Of a DNA stretch of 64,000 nucleotides, positions 9,756-18,870 are shown one piece after another. The DNA comes from Daphnia carinata. Its lineage: Eukaryota; Arthropoda; Branchiopoda; Diplostraca; Daphniidae. Both the position numbers and the translations under genes were made by a program. The first letter of the stretch is position 1. The number at the start of each line of letters is the position of its first letter. The notes below the pieces were generated by a model. It did no database searches, had not been told where the DNA came from, and saw nothing but the letters and a program-made list of their open reading frames with translations. The stretch covers positions 9,173,367-9,237,366 of the forward strand of contig NC_081339.1 of assembly GCF_022539665.2 (NCBI RefSeq), read 5' to 3'.

Positions 9756-11917
9756 CTATTCCGTGTTCGGTGGCGAGGTTCTCGCCACCGTGCTGGAATC
9801 GGATTTGTCCCCGTTTTTGGGCTGTTGTACTTCAGCGACACGAGCCAATAACAGAACATCGACGTGATTCCTTAGCCTCCGATATTCGAACATCAGGTAA
9901 ACAATAAGAGGTACTGGGAACAGCAGTCCAATAACCCATTCAAATGGGTACCGCTTGACGTTCTCCTCTTCTTCCCATTGTCGGCGTAGGCCTTCGACGG
10001 CTTTCAGATGTGAAGCCGCCCCTGCTCTGTCTATACGCGTTGGTGGGCGAAGCGCTGCTGGTGCATCCTCCATTATTGGACTCTTCACCACCGGTTGCGG
10101 TTTCTCCATCACCGGCACCAGCAAGCTGCTCAGCATCCCGGCCGCTTCTTCGTCAATGACACTTGTGACATTCATTGGCAGCATCTGTCGGAAGCTTGCT
10201 TGCAGAATCCAGTCATCTGAGGTTGCCGAACAAAGTCGTGGGATTTTTATCACCCCTGCTGCTGGCAGCACCTGTGGCAAACCTATCCCGCCGATCCTTT
10301 TACCAGGGCACTAGAGCACTATAGTTACATTGTGCTTCCCCGCATAACCCCACGTCCGTCCTCCGACATAAAACAGATCTATGCCGGTCCACTTTTTACT
10401 GTCCAAACGACAATTCTTTTGAATTGCTCCCTGCTCCTGCAGAAACACGGACGCCGTACAGCTCTTCATTCTTCCTTTTTGGTCAATGGGCTTTAAGAAA
10501 GGGCACACACTGCCCATGAACGGCGCACATTTTCGAGCTTCATCCACGTTAAACTCCACAAACAGCTGGCGATCCGGCGACACTCCAAGATAGGAGGCTA
10601 ATCCAGCGTAGGAATGGGACATCGATTCCCCTTTGCTGGTGGCCACTGGCATCGGGAACACACTGTAAATCTGCAACGCATAATTAAATTCAAATACTGG
10701 TAAATGAATAAACAACCGAATGTTGCCGTTTGCCAGTGCCGCTTCCACCCTCGCCTCTTGGTAGGCCCTCCCGCCATTACCCCCTTGAAGGGCCGGTGTC
10801 AGTCCCCATCCTTGTGGTAACGCCTGTCGCACGGACTCCAACGCTTGAGTCAGTACGTTCGGGGGCACATTAGGGGTGACAGCTTTCCTATTGCTGCGTC
10901 GGCCAGCCCAGTCTGCCAGCCGTGCAGAACCCCCGCCGTCCAGTCCAATGCGCGATTAGCTTTCTCGATCGATCGCGCCACTCTTTGGAGATAAAGCAAT
11001 TCCCTCGACAGGTGTGTCCAGCTCTCGTTGAAGACCTTCCTCAGTTGCGCTTGCTCGCGGCGCATCTGTCCCGACGCTGCCATCAAGCTGTCGATTTCCG
11101 CTTCATGTTCCGCCAGGTGTCCCAGCGTGACACTCAGGAGCGTTGCTTGCTCCTGCAGAAGATGTACTACTTCCAGGCCCTTCTTGTCGTTAGATTCGAG
11201 CCTTGTATGTACCGATTCTAGCTCCTGGGTGGTAGCGGTCCCAAATAACCAGCTAAGTACTCTCCCTCCAGCGTCGAAAAGCCCGCGCTTCTGCCGAGTA
11301 CCATCGCCCTTAAGGGCTCTCTCCAGCTCTCTGAACTCTTGTCGTCGCCGCTCTGCTCTGGACTTGATTTCCACCAAATCGAACGCCGGTCCCTCCAAGA
11401 ATGGCTTCATTTCCATTGGGAAATTTCCCATCGCGACTCTGTCAAATGCTCAAAGCATTTCGTCCGCCCAATTGATGACACGCTTGATCACCTGCTCCGC
11501 CCGTTTCATTGGCACATCATAAATGACGATCCATTCAGAGTCGCCTAGCGCCAGGGTTCCCTCCGGATGAAAAACAGCTCCTTCTGTCACCACGAACTTG
11601 CCTTTCATTTCATGCGCTTGGATCATCTGTCCAATGGTACAGATCACTGATACAAGCAGCATGTTCTTCATCCATCCTGGTGCCCGTCTTTGTCGGATCG
11701 GACGACCCGGTGGCGCTCCCACCTCCTCTTGAACCCCAGGCCTTGGTCTTCCTCCACTGGTAGACCTTCGCCAAAATCTTCCTCCTCTATCGATTCCAGT
11801 GGTCGGCGCTTCGCCTTTCTTCTTGCGACTTTCGTCTTGGGTTGTCCAACCACTGCCGCGGTGTCGCTTTCCAGCGATCTCTGCTCGGGCCGGTGGCACC
11901 ACCGCCTCTGGTTCCAT
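9756..11917 (-). pseudogene. env: Retroelement env, baculovirus F-protein-like, broken into four frames
   Basis: Four minus-strand open segments follow integrase. 11917-11450 contains a hydrophobic signal-like stretch (MLLVSVICTIGQMIQ) after a Pro/Arg-rich lead. 11431-10850 contains a furin-type site RQKR followed by GLFDAGG, the fusion-peptide position in F-type envelopes, and then a heptad-rich helical region. 10868-10311 is a Cys-bearing ectodomain segment. 10280-9756 ends in a transmembrane span (WVIGLLFPVPLIVYLMF) and a short charged tail. The breaks lie near 11440, 10860 and 10295; two are small frame changes and one is a stop. As it stands it cannot give one polypeptide. The identification rests on the cleavage-site context and domain order. 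Confidence 0.75.
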
Positions 11918-11974
11918 CGTTGCGATCTCTCATGGTGTCGCCTTCTGGTGGTCCCTCGCTGGTGTCGGCACGCG

Positions 11975-14032
11975 TCACGGTCTCAGTTTCCACCTCGCGA
12001 TCGGATTCATCGTTCTCTTCATTTGAGAAACATGGACCACAATGGTTCTCTTCCCAGTAGGCTTTCGAAGTTCGTAGTTTAGTTCCGTGATCTGCCTGAT
12101 CACCTTGTAAGGGCATACGTACTGGTGCAGTAGCTTTTCAGCGAGACCTTTCTTCCTCTGTGGCCGGATGATTAACACCAGGTCACCGGGTTCGTATACC
12201 GGTGCCTCACTGACTCTGGCGTCGTACTGAGTCTTCTGGCGCTGCTGCACAAGGGCCAGTCTATCTCGTACGTCTTCTCTCAAGTTCGCCATTGCCTTTA
12301 TCAGATCCTTTGGGTCAGCAAGCTTTGATTGATTCGGCCCCGTCGCCGCTAACAGGTCCGTCGGAATTACTGCTTCCCTCCCATACACCAGCATGAATGG
12401 TGTGTGATTGGTGCTCTCTTGGCGTGCCGAGTTGTAGGCAAAGGTGACAAACCCGAGGAATTCATCCCAGTCCTCGTGACTTTCGTCCACATACATCGCC
12501 AGCATTGTCGCCAGCGTCTTGTTTTGTCGCTCCACAAGACCGTTGGCCTGTTGGTGGTAAGGTACGGACATCCGATGGGAAAGTCGGAGAAGGGCGAACA
12601 CCTCACGGGTTACTTCTGCCGTGAAACACTTCCCTTGGTCGGACGTCAGCTCTCGCGGAAATCCATGCCGCAACACAATTTCCTCGACGAAGAATTTTGC
12701 TATTTGCCGAGCCGTGGCATCCGGCACGGCCCTCGTTTCTACCCACTTAGTAAGGTAGTCGATGGCGACGATCACGTTTGTATTCCCGCTTCGAGATCGC
12801 GGGAATGGGCCAAGGACGTCGATCCCAATCCTTTCGAATGGCCCGCCCAGTTGCGTGATCTCCATGAGTCCTTTCTTCTTCCCTTGATCCGGCTTCCGTG
12901 TCTGGCAACTTTTGCATGCCTTGACATACCGCGTCACTGCTCTATCCATCTTCGGCCAATAAAATCTCTGCTGAGCCCTCTCCAAAGTTCTTGCTTGTCC
13001 TAGGTGCCCCGCCGTAGGCTCGTCATGCACCCACGACAGCGCTTCCTTCCGCTTCTCTGGTGGCACGCAGAGTCGGTCGAACTCTTGTCCGAACCTGATG
13101 GTCCTCAGGTACAACAAGCCTTCCTTCAGCACAAAGTTCCCGTATCGCGTGGAAGTGTTGCTGAACATCCCCTGCTTGATCCACTTCCACTGCTTTACAC
13201 GATCTTGTCCGTCAGTCCAGGACTGAACGTCCATTGCCATGGCCGCAACTGGAATAGGTGTCGCGTGTTCTCCCTCCACCCCCTCTTGTATTGGGTAACG
13301 CGACAGGGCATCTGCATCCTCATGGAGACTTCCCTTCTTGTAGCAGATGCTTATGTCGTACTCTTGCAACGACAAACTCCAACGTTCTAGTCTGCCACTC
13401 AGCTCCTGTTTTGTCATCAGCCAACAGAGGGCATGATGATCTGTCTTCACCACCACCTTCGTTCCCCAGATATATGGGCGAAACTTCTTCATGGCCCATA
13501 CAATGGCCAGACACTCCTTTTCAGTGATGGAGTAGTTCCTCTCGGACTTGTTTAACACCCGGCTCGCAAAACAAATGGGCATGGCATGTCCATCTCTGTC
13601 TTGCATCAACGCTGCGCCTATTCCATAGTCGCAAGCGTCCGGGTGTACCTCAAAAGTCCTTGCATAATCTGGATGCGCCAGCCGAATTGCCTTTACCAGC
13701 GCCGCCTTCAACTCTGCAAAGCTACTCTGCTCTGGCTCTCCCCACCGGAACATTCCTTTCCCCTCCATTGCCGTTAGTGGATACGCCGTCTTGGCGAAGT
13801 TCGGCACAAACTTGCGATAGAAAGAGCAAAGGCCTACAAAGCTCTTCACCCACTTCCTCTTTACTTTTTCACTAGCATTGAGGTTTGGGCCAGGGAATTT
13901 TTCGATGGCTTTGCAGTGGTCAGGATCTGGTTCAATTCCGGCTCGGCTTACGACGTGGCCCAACATTCGCACACGTTCATTCCCGAAGGCACACTTTTCG
14001 ATCTTCAGCTTTAAATTGGCCCCCGGAAGCAT
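11975..14032 (-). CDS. pol: Gypsy pol, part 2: RT end, RNase H, integrase
   Basis: This is a 685-residue open frame. It begins inside RT (LKLKIEKCAFG, MLGHVVS) and continues with the RT thumb (VKSFVGLCSFYRKFVPNFA). RNase H at about 110-230 has DACDYGIGAALMQ, where one usual Ser is Cys, plus TEKECLAIVWA and KTDHHAL. The integrase HHCC finger (HDEPTAGHLG, CKSCQTRK) follows. The DDE core has GIDVLGPF, SDQGKCF and NGLVERQN, so all three acidic residues are kept. A GPY/F-like module (LLHQYVCPYKVI) ends the protein. It is joined to the upstream RT frame at 14011-14032 by a frame change. Its position between RT and env is canonical. Confidence 0.92.
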   Translation of the reverse strand: MLPGANLKLKIEKCAFGNERVRMLGHVVSRAGIEPDPDHCKAIEKFPGPNLNASEKVKRKWVKSFVGLCSFYRKFVPNFAKTAYPLTAMEGKGMFRWGEPEQSSFAELKAALVKAIRLAHPDYARTFEVHPDACDYGIGAALMQDRDGHAMPICFASRVLNKSERNYSITEKECLAIVWAMKKFRPYIWGTKVVVKTDHHALCWLMTKQELSGRLERWSLSLQEYDISICYKKGSLHEDADALSRYPIQEGVEGEHATPIPVAAMAMDVQSWTDGQDRVKQWKWIKQGMFSNTSTRYGNFVLKEGLLYLRTIRFGQEFDRLCVPPEKRKEALSWVHDEPTAGHLGQARTLERAQQRFYWPKMDRAVTRYVKACKSCQTRKPDQGKKKGLMEITQLGGPFERIGIDVLGPFPRSRSGNTNVIVAIDYLTKWVETRAVPDATARQIAKFFVEEIVLRHGFPRELTSDQGKCFTAEVTREVFALLRLSHRMSVPYHQQANGLVERQNKTLATMLAMYVDESHEDWDEFLGFVTFAYNSARQESTNHTPFMLVYGREAVIPTDLLAATGPNQSKLADPKDLIKAMANLREDVRDRLALVQQRQKTQYDARVSEAPVYEPGDLVLIIRPQRKKGLAEKLLHQYVCPYKVIRQITELNYELRKPTGKRTIVVHVSQMKRTMNPIARWKLRP

Positions 14033-15072
14033 GACAAGACCTTTCCGAGTCTATCCAGATGTTCCTTTGCATCCCTCCCGAAGATGACTACGTCATCCAT
14101 GTACACAAGGCAATCGGTCCACTTGAGCCCTGCCAACACCATGTCCATGAGCCGCTGGAATGTGCTCGGTGCTGAACACAATCCAAATGGCATCACACGG
14201 AACTGATAAAGGCCGTCAGGCGTCACAAACGCTGTCTTTGGCTTGTCTCCTTCGGCCACTGGCACCTGCCAGTATCCGCTCTGAAGGTCTACGACACTGA
14301 AAAGCGTCGCTCCCTCCAGCTTTGATAACGCATCGTCGATGCGAGGAAGTGGATAGACGTCCTTCGTCGTTACGTCATTTAAACGTCTGTAGTCGATGCA
14401 GAATCGCCACTTCCCATCCTTCTTTTTCACAAGAACTATTGGCGATGACCAGGGGCTCTGCGCAGGTTCAATAACCCCCTGCCGCAGCATCTTGTCTACC
14501 TCCGCCTTAATGAGCTCTCGTTCCTGCCAGGCACGTCGCCTTGGCAACTGTATCGGCGCCGCATCACCCGTAGGTATAGCATGCTCCAGGACAGTACACT
14601 GCCCAAGGCAATCGCTGCCTTCAGCAAACACATCTTGGAAACTCATCAGAAGCGAAATGAGGTCCTCACGATCCTCCCCTGCCAGTGTCTTCGCCACACA
14701 TTCCTCGAACATAGCCGGGTCTTTCAGCTTTCTGGGCCGCTCACTGCCCCTCCCGGCTGTACGTCCGTCTTCCATTTCCAGTGGAAGACTGCTTCTCTGG
14801 TCGACAGCCACCAATTGTCCAAGGGATGTTCCTTCCACAATCACATGATCCGTGTGATCGACGTTCATGACATGAACTACCGCGCTCGACTTGGTACAGT
14901 CGTCCAACGCGTGTCCCGCCGATAATCCACTTTTCTCAAGCAGCTTTCTCGACGGGCGAAGGAGCATAATTGCGTCCTTGTTTCCCCCCTCTGGAATAGA
15001 CACCTTCACCGGTACCGCACTTTCCCTCTGGGTTGCATAGGTTGGCCATCCGCCGTTACCACCATGGGGCAT
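14011..15072 (-). CDS. pol: Gypsy pol, part 1: linker and reverse transcriptase
   Basis: A 353-residue frame with an N-terminal linker downstream of the protease. The RT fingers and palm are intact: VIEPAQSPWSSPIVLVKKKD, RFCIDYRRLN, FSVVDLQSGYWQV, PFGLCSAPSTFQRLMD and the catalytic LVYMDDVVIFG, so YMDD is intact. The frame ends just after the catalytic centre and RT continues in another frame at 14032. The overlap of about 20 nt could be a one-base indel or a recoding site. Protease and this frame also overlap at 15056-15072 in different frames. Confidence 0.92.
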   Translation of the reverse strand: MPHGGNGGWPTYATQRESAVPVKVSIPEGGNKDAIMLLRPSRKLLEKSGLSAGHALDDCTKSSAVVHVMNVDHTDHVIVEGTSLGQLVAVDQRSSLPLEMEDGRTAGRGSERPRKLKDPAMFEECVAKTLAGEDREDLISLLMSFQDVFAEGSDCLGQCTVLEHAIPTGDAAPIQLPRRRAWQERELIKAEVDKMLRQGVIEPAQSPWSSPIVLVKKKDGKWRFCIDYRRLNDVTTKDVYPLPRIDDALSKLEGATLFSVVDLQSGYWQVPVAEGDKPKTAFVTPDGLYQFRVMPFGLCSAPSTFQRLMDMVLAGLKWTDCLVYMDDVVIFGRDAKEHLDRLGKVLSCFRGPI

Positions 15073-15526
15073 CCCATGGGGTAATTTTCAGGTTCAACTT
15101 GCTTGCTAATGACGGCGTAATGACGTAAATCACTGCTCCCGTGTCCACCAAAGCTTCCACTGGGCATCCGCCAATCCAGATTTCTTCTGTAGGCTGTTGA
15201 TCCCCGCCATTGGCCGCTCCTCCTGATTGGCTTAGCTCTCCACCAATCACAGCACAGGCTGCTTTTGGCTCCTCCCCCTCTGGCTTTGTAGGCTTTGTAG
15301 GCTTTGTAGGCTTTGGCTTGCCGTCTCGCCTCCTCTCCTTTGGACAATTTCTTGCCATATGCCCTTCTTCGTCGCAATTATAGCATCTGAACGCGTTCCT
15401 CTTCGGTTTTTCGATAATTTTCATCTTTATCGCCGTCAATGCTTTTCTTTCCCGACGGCTTTTTTGCCTTCGCCAGCTCATCGCGTAGCTCCTGTATCTG
15501 GCGCTGGAGCTCTTGCATCTTGTCAA
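15056..15526 (-). CDS. Gypsy gag nucleocapsid (CCHC) and aspartic protease
   Basis: A 156-residue frame. It has a basic start, then a CCHC knuckle CYNCDEEGHMARNC, then a KPT-KPT-KPT repeat. The retroviral-type protease follows, with the catalytic VDTGA motif preceded by GGCPVEAL and followed by a hydrophobic ITPSLASKL stretch. It overlaps the capsid frame (15378-15953) by about 150 nt, and the frame change between them is either a lesion or a gag-pro shift site. The (TTTGTAGGC)n micro-repeat in the DNA encodes the KPT repeats. Confidence 0.85.
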   Translation of the reverse strand: MTRCKSSSARYRSYAMSWRRQKSRRERKALTAIKMKIIEKPKRNAFRCYNCDEEGHMARNCPKERRRDGKPKPTKPTKPTKPEGEEPKAACAVIGGELSQSGGAANGGDQQPTEEIWIGGCPVEALVDTGAVIYVITPSLASKLNLKITPWDAPWW

Positions 15527-15953
15527 AGCCTACTCCCGCGATGGGAGCTTTCTCATTCTCCCGGCGCGCATCTTCATAGCCTCTTTCGTAGGCCGTTTTC
15601 ACAGCATCTGCATGGAGTCTAGCTTTTTCAAGGAACTCTTCACAGGTCGTGATTCCCAGCACATACAGCCTTTCATAAAGGGCTGGGCTTAACCCCCTGA
15701 ACAGGTGGTCAATGCATACTTCCTCCGCCATATCCGGTTGCACGATGCGGCACAAATCCATAACATCATGGAAGTATTCCGTTATGTCTTCGTCCTTTCC
15801 TTGGACTCTCATCCGCAGCTTCCTCTCCATTTGTCGTTTCAAATTCACTGCAACAAACTGCTTCAGAAACAACGTTTTGAGCCCAGGGACTTCCCTCTCG
15901 CGCGCTGGACCTTGCTCCGGCTCCTTATACTGGAAGATTGGCCTTTCCGCCAT
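15378..15953 (-). CDS. gag: Gypsy gag, capsid-like segment
   Basis: A 191-residue frame matching the retrotransposon gag (capsid) pattern: LKRQMERKLRMRVQGKDEDI, TEYFHDVMDLC, then EEVCIDHLFRGLSPALYERL, and a C-terminal coiled coil rich in Gln/Glu/Leu. It leads into the CCHC/protease frame. The start is taken at the first Met (MAERPIF). A continuation from the upstream charged frame through a frame change is possible. Confidence 0.85.
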   Translation of the reverse strand: MAERPIFQYKEPEQGPAREREVPGLKTLFLKQFVAVNLKRQMERKLRMRVQGKDEDITEYFHDVMDLCRIVQPDMAEEVCIDHLFRGLSPALYERLYVLGITTCEEFLEKARLHADAVKTAYERGYEDARRENEKAPIAGVGFDKMQELQRQIQELRDELAKAKKPSGKKSIDGDKDENYRKTEEERVQML

Positions 15954-16125
15954 GTCTTCTCCTCAGCCGAAAAGAGATCCCAAGCTAGTTCCTCTTCTTG
16001 GGCTATGGATTGCCGCCTTGGTGAACCCCCAACACTGAATCCACTTCTTTCTGGCCTGACTACGACCGCTACGTGAGGCGTGCTAGACGCCCTAGGTCGT
16101 AGGCCTTCGCGTAGGCCTTCGCGCC

Positions 16126-17154
16126 CTAGGTCGGGCTTCGTCTTTCCAAGCCCACCTCTCGCTCTTCCGCCGCGTCGTGTTCTTCCGTCGACAGCTGCCT
16201 GCTGTCGGCACCCGACGATCTCTCGGTGATGCCAGTGGTGTCGGCTTCAACGCCAACCGCGCTTCTCCTGTAGACAGCGCCTTCCGCCTGCACTGACACT
16301 GGACGCGCCCCTTCCTGGTTTTCGGTCACCGTCTCTTCCGTCTCGACCAAGTTGGTTTCAATAATCTGCCGAGCCCGCGACCCTTGATCGCTGCTAACGG
16401 CCTCTGCCTTCCGCCGCCTACTTTCCGCCGGAAGGGCTTGTATTACGATCTTTTCCTGGCTCACGGGACCTGCAACTTGCGGGATGAACGACGCAGCGTC
16501 GTCTACCAGACGTTGCGTATGCAATTTCCCGTCTCGGTTGACACTCTGCTCTTCCTGTCGTTCCTTTTCTCCCGCTTCGGTACGTGTGTCGACCTCGCTC
16601 CCAACACCACGGGCACCTTCACGATGCTCGTATGCCGCCGTCGGCTCGAATTCCCCTCTTCCCGCAGCACACCTGGTTTCTTGTCTCTCTGACGCCTGGT
16701 GACTCTGAGTATCCACGAATTCCTCACCCTGTGATTCGGAATCCAACTCAAAATGCGTCAGATCTGGGATCTCTCCTTGTTGGGCCGCCTCTCCGGTCAC
16801 CCCTGTACCCTTCTGCCTGCAAGTTCGCCCACTCACCTCACCAGGGGGGCCTCTCGACCGCCCTTTAGACCGCTCACTTGTTGTACCTGCCTCCTGAAAT
16901 CTCGTTGAAGCTCGCCCCGCTGCACTTAGAGATGTCGCCGGCTTCAAACCCGTGTAATAGGTTTGAATCTCCTTCGCCGCCTCTTCAGCTGCTCTTCGAC
17001 GACCCCTTTCCCCAGCGTCTGAAATCACACTTCTCCCGTGTAACATCCAAACGAGGACCCACTGCACACTGCCAATCACACGCTCTCTCAGATCGTTGTT
17101 GTGGCCTCGTGCCCAACAATAAATTGCTGAGTTCGACTCCCAGAGACCCCTCAC
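16126..17154 (-). CDS. Gypsy 5' open frame, charged gag N-terminal region
   Basis: A 342-residue frame between the primer-binding site and the capsid frame. It is highly charged and rich in Glu, Arg, Gln, Ser and Thr, and no recognised domain is visible. Its place right after the 5' LTR suggests a matrix-like or leader part of gag. It stops about 170 nt before the capsid Met, so it is either a separate product or cut by a frame change. Function unknown. Confidence 0.6.
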   Translation of the reverse strand: MRGLWESNSAIYCWARGHNNDLRERVIGSVQWVLVWMLHGRSVISDAGERGRRRAAEEAAKEIQTYYTGLKPATSLSAAGRASTRFQEAGTTSERSKGRSRGPPGEVSGRTCRQKGTGVTGEAAQQGEIPDLTHFELDSESQGEEFVDTQSHQASERQETRCAAGRGEFEPTAAYEHREGARGVGSEVDTRTEAGEKERQEEQSVNRDGKLHTQRLVDDAASFIPQVAGPVSQEKIVIQALPAESRRRKAEAVSSDQGSRARQIIETNLVETEETVTENQEGARPVSVQAEGAVYRRSAVGVEADTTGITERSSGADSRQLSTEEHDAAEEREVGLERRSPT

Positions 17155-17195
17155 AACAAACGCCTACCTGAGTTAAACGTGCCGTTGAACAGGTA

Positions 17196-17218
17196 AGAAC
17201 GCAGGAGCATCTCCACCA
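17196..17218 (-). other. Primer-binding site of the gypsy element
   Basis: On the minus strand, TGGTGGAGATGCTCCTGCG starts directly after the 5' LTR. TGG pairs with a tRNA CCA end. I do not assign the tRNA. Confidence 0.65.
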
Positions 17219-17482
17219 TGTAACAACTTTGGGTTAAGGTTCGTTTATTTGACGCACTTCACAAGATACAGCACTAATCACAGATGACAACTCACTGAAT
17301 GACTACTTGTCTACTGTTCAACTGACAACTAACTAAAGACTATCTCACTGATTGACTCCAACTGCCCCAGAGTCGGGCTTTTAAGGCTCCCGATATCCAG
17401 TACAGCCGGAAATGCCAGCCAACGCCTGACTTGCGGATCGCCTATCATCATGCGATAGGCGACAAAGTCCGTTGGCGCTACA
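17219..17482 (-). repeat. 5' LTR of the gypsy element (264 bp)
   Basis: Near-identical partner of 9358-9621, with TG..CA ends. It is the transcriptional start side of the element on the minus strand, with the TTAAAAG TATA-like box. The CCGC target duplicate follows at 17483-17486. Confidence 0.93.
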
Positions 17483-17486
17483 CCGC

Positions 17487-17530
17487 TTTCATTTGGCATC
17501 CTTTCACAGTAAAATTGTTGAGTGGATAAG
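17487..17530 (-). pseudogene. AKT/PKB-like PH-domain fragment, upstream part
   Basis: On the minus strand it reads PLNNFTVKGCQMK, which fits the animal AKT PH pattern LNNFSV..CQ.MK. It lies immediately before the sequence at 9290 once the gypsy element and one CCGC copy are ignored. In that frame a stop (GCG GGA TAA) follows at the join. No GT donor is visible, so either an intron boundary has been lost or the fragment was already dead before the insertion. Confidence 0.55.
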
Positions 17531-18726
17531 CAAGTGCTATGTTTGGCTTTGGTTTATGTTTGTATACTAGTAATAATCAATTTTCCTGTATAACAAAACA
17601 TCCTTGACGCCAATTTTTTAAGTGTTCTCCTAGAAAACAAAATAAACATTGAATGTGAATGAGAATGCCTAATATATTCCACATCAACAATTTAATTGCA
17701 AGCTGCACGTAAGTCTCTGTAGAAGAGCTTACTCAATTTACCTCTTTAAAGCAGCTAGCCGTCCTTTATGATAAAAGGAGTTTTTGGTAGAATCTATTGC
17801 ACCAAACATTTTGTTGCAATAACGGCCTTTTCCCTTGTTTCACCGAATTCTTTCGGTACTAGCTTCGATGCTAGCAGACAATAACAGCAAAGCAATCAAT
17901 GGAATTTTCATACTACATCGATAGATGGAGATCATGAACAGTAACAAAGTAACTAAATTTTATTGAATTTGTAATATAAGACTTTAAATTTTTTAAAAAT
18001 TTCAATAGACAATTTTAGGAGTTTATTTTACTACGTTTGTTTTTTGTACTACCCTTCATACGATTTTTTGTATACTTTCTCTGCTTAGACTGCCCTCAGG
18101 CAGAGGCGTCCCGAAGCTAGATTTGGCTTGAATATGTCGACGAACCTAGCCTATTGTTATTTTCTTTAGAGAACGACATTTTAATTCTAAAAATTATTTA
18201 TCAAATGTTAATAATAATAAACTAGTCTTCGTATTAACATATCTTTGTTCCCAGCAACCACAAAAGCCACGCGGAACTCATTCAGTTTCCGTATTCACAA
18301 CAAATCAGTGGTCTTTACCTATGGTATAAGTATCGACAAAGGGAAGTTATAAGGGAGATGGATTAAGGGTTGGGGGGGCATGATCAAAGAGGGTGGACAG
18401 AACAAGGCTAAGTGCGAAAAACATATATTTCTCATATTATATTTAAAGAAGCTAAAGTAGTTCAATAAACAAAAATTGTGAAAAGTGAACTTTATTTAAC
18501 GGGATATAAGCAATAGATAAATACTAACATAATCCGAAATAAGATTGCTACCGAATAAATAATCAAAGATTAACTAGCGTACATACGCTAACTTTGTTTC
18601 ATATCGGCAAACCTTATAGAAGGTCACGGTTTCGGCAACCTTTGTACATTTCAACTTCCACGGAATAGGAGGTGGGAAATACGTTTTGGAAACAAATTAA
18701 AGTTTGTTGGAACGTAGAAATTAAGC
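17531..18726. other. AT-rich DNA without a supported gene
   Basis: I looked on the minus strand for the missing N-terminal half of the AKT-like PH domain and did not find it. There are no long open frames and no clear repeat except scattered A/T runs. Confidence 0.4.
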
Positions 18727-18870
18727 GGAGAAAAAGGCCCAGTCCAAGGAGAAAAAGGCCCACTTTTCAATTTGGAAAAAAGTGGGCCTTTTTCGTGTGG
18801 GCCTATTTCGTATGGACCTTTTTGTCGGGCCTTTTTCGTCTGGGCCTTTTTCGTCTGGGCCTTTTTCTCC
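18727..18870. repeat. GGCCC/AAAAA array element, copy 2 (144 bp, inverted ends)
   Basis: It starts GGAGAAAAAGGCCCAG and ends with the exact inverse CTGGGCCTTTTTCTCC. A left arm of two units meets a hairpin (AAAAAGGCCCACTTTT / AAAAGTGGGCCTTTTT) and then a right array of GGGCCTTTTTCGTCT units. Its right edge abuts the RT frame of the second gypsy element, whose 5' part is missing. The same start motif recurs at 7844 and 32957. Confidence 0.8.

Larger units (their letters stand above)
9354..17486 (-). mobile_element. Near-complete Ty3/gypsy retrotransposon with env, flanked by a 4-bp target duplication
   Basis: The 264-bp LTRs (9358-9621 and 17219-17482) differ at only two visible positions. 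They are flanked by CCGC on each side (9354-9357 and 17483-17486). On the minus strand the order is LTR, primer-binding site, gag, protease, RT, RNase H, integrase, env, polypurine tract, LTR, which is the Ty3/gypsy order with an errantivirus-like extra env. The coding region is GC-richer than its surroundings. Several frame breaks occur despite near-identical LTRs, so either the copy is young but was defective on arrival, or some breaks are assembly errors or recoding sites. It interrupts an AKT-like PH-domain fragment. Confidence 0.92.
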
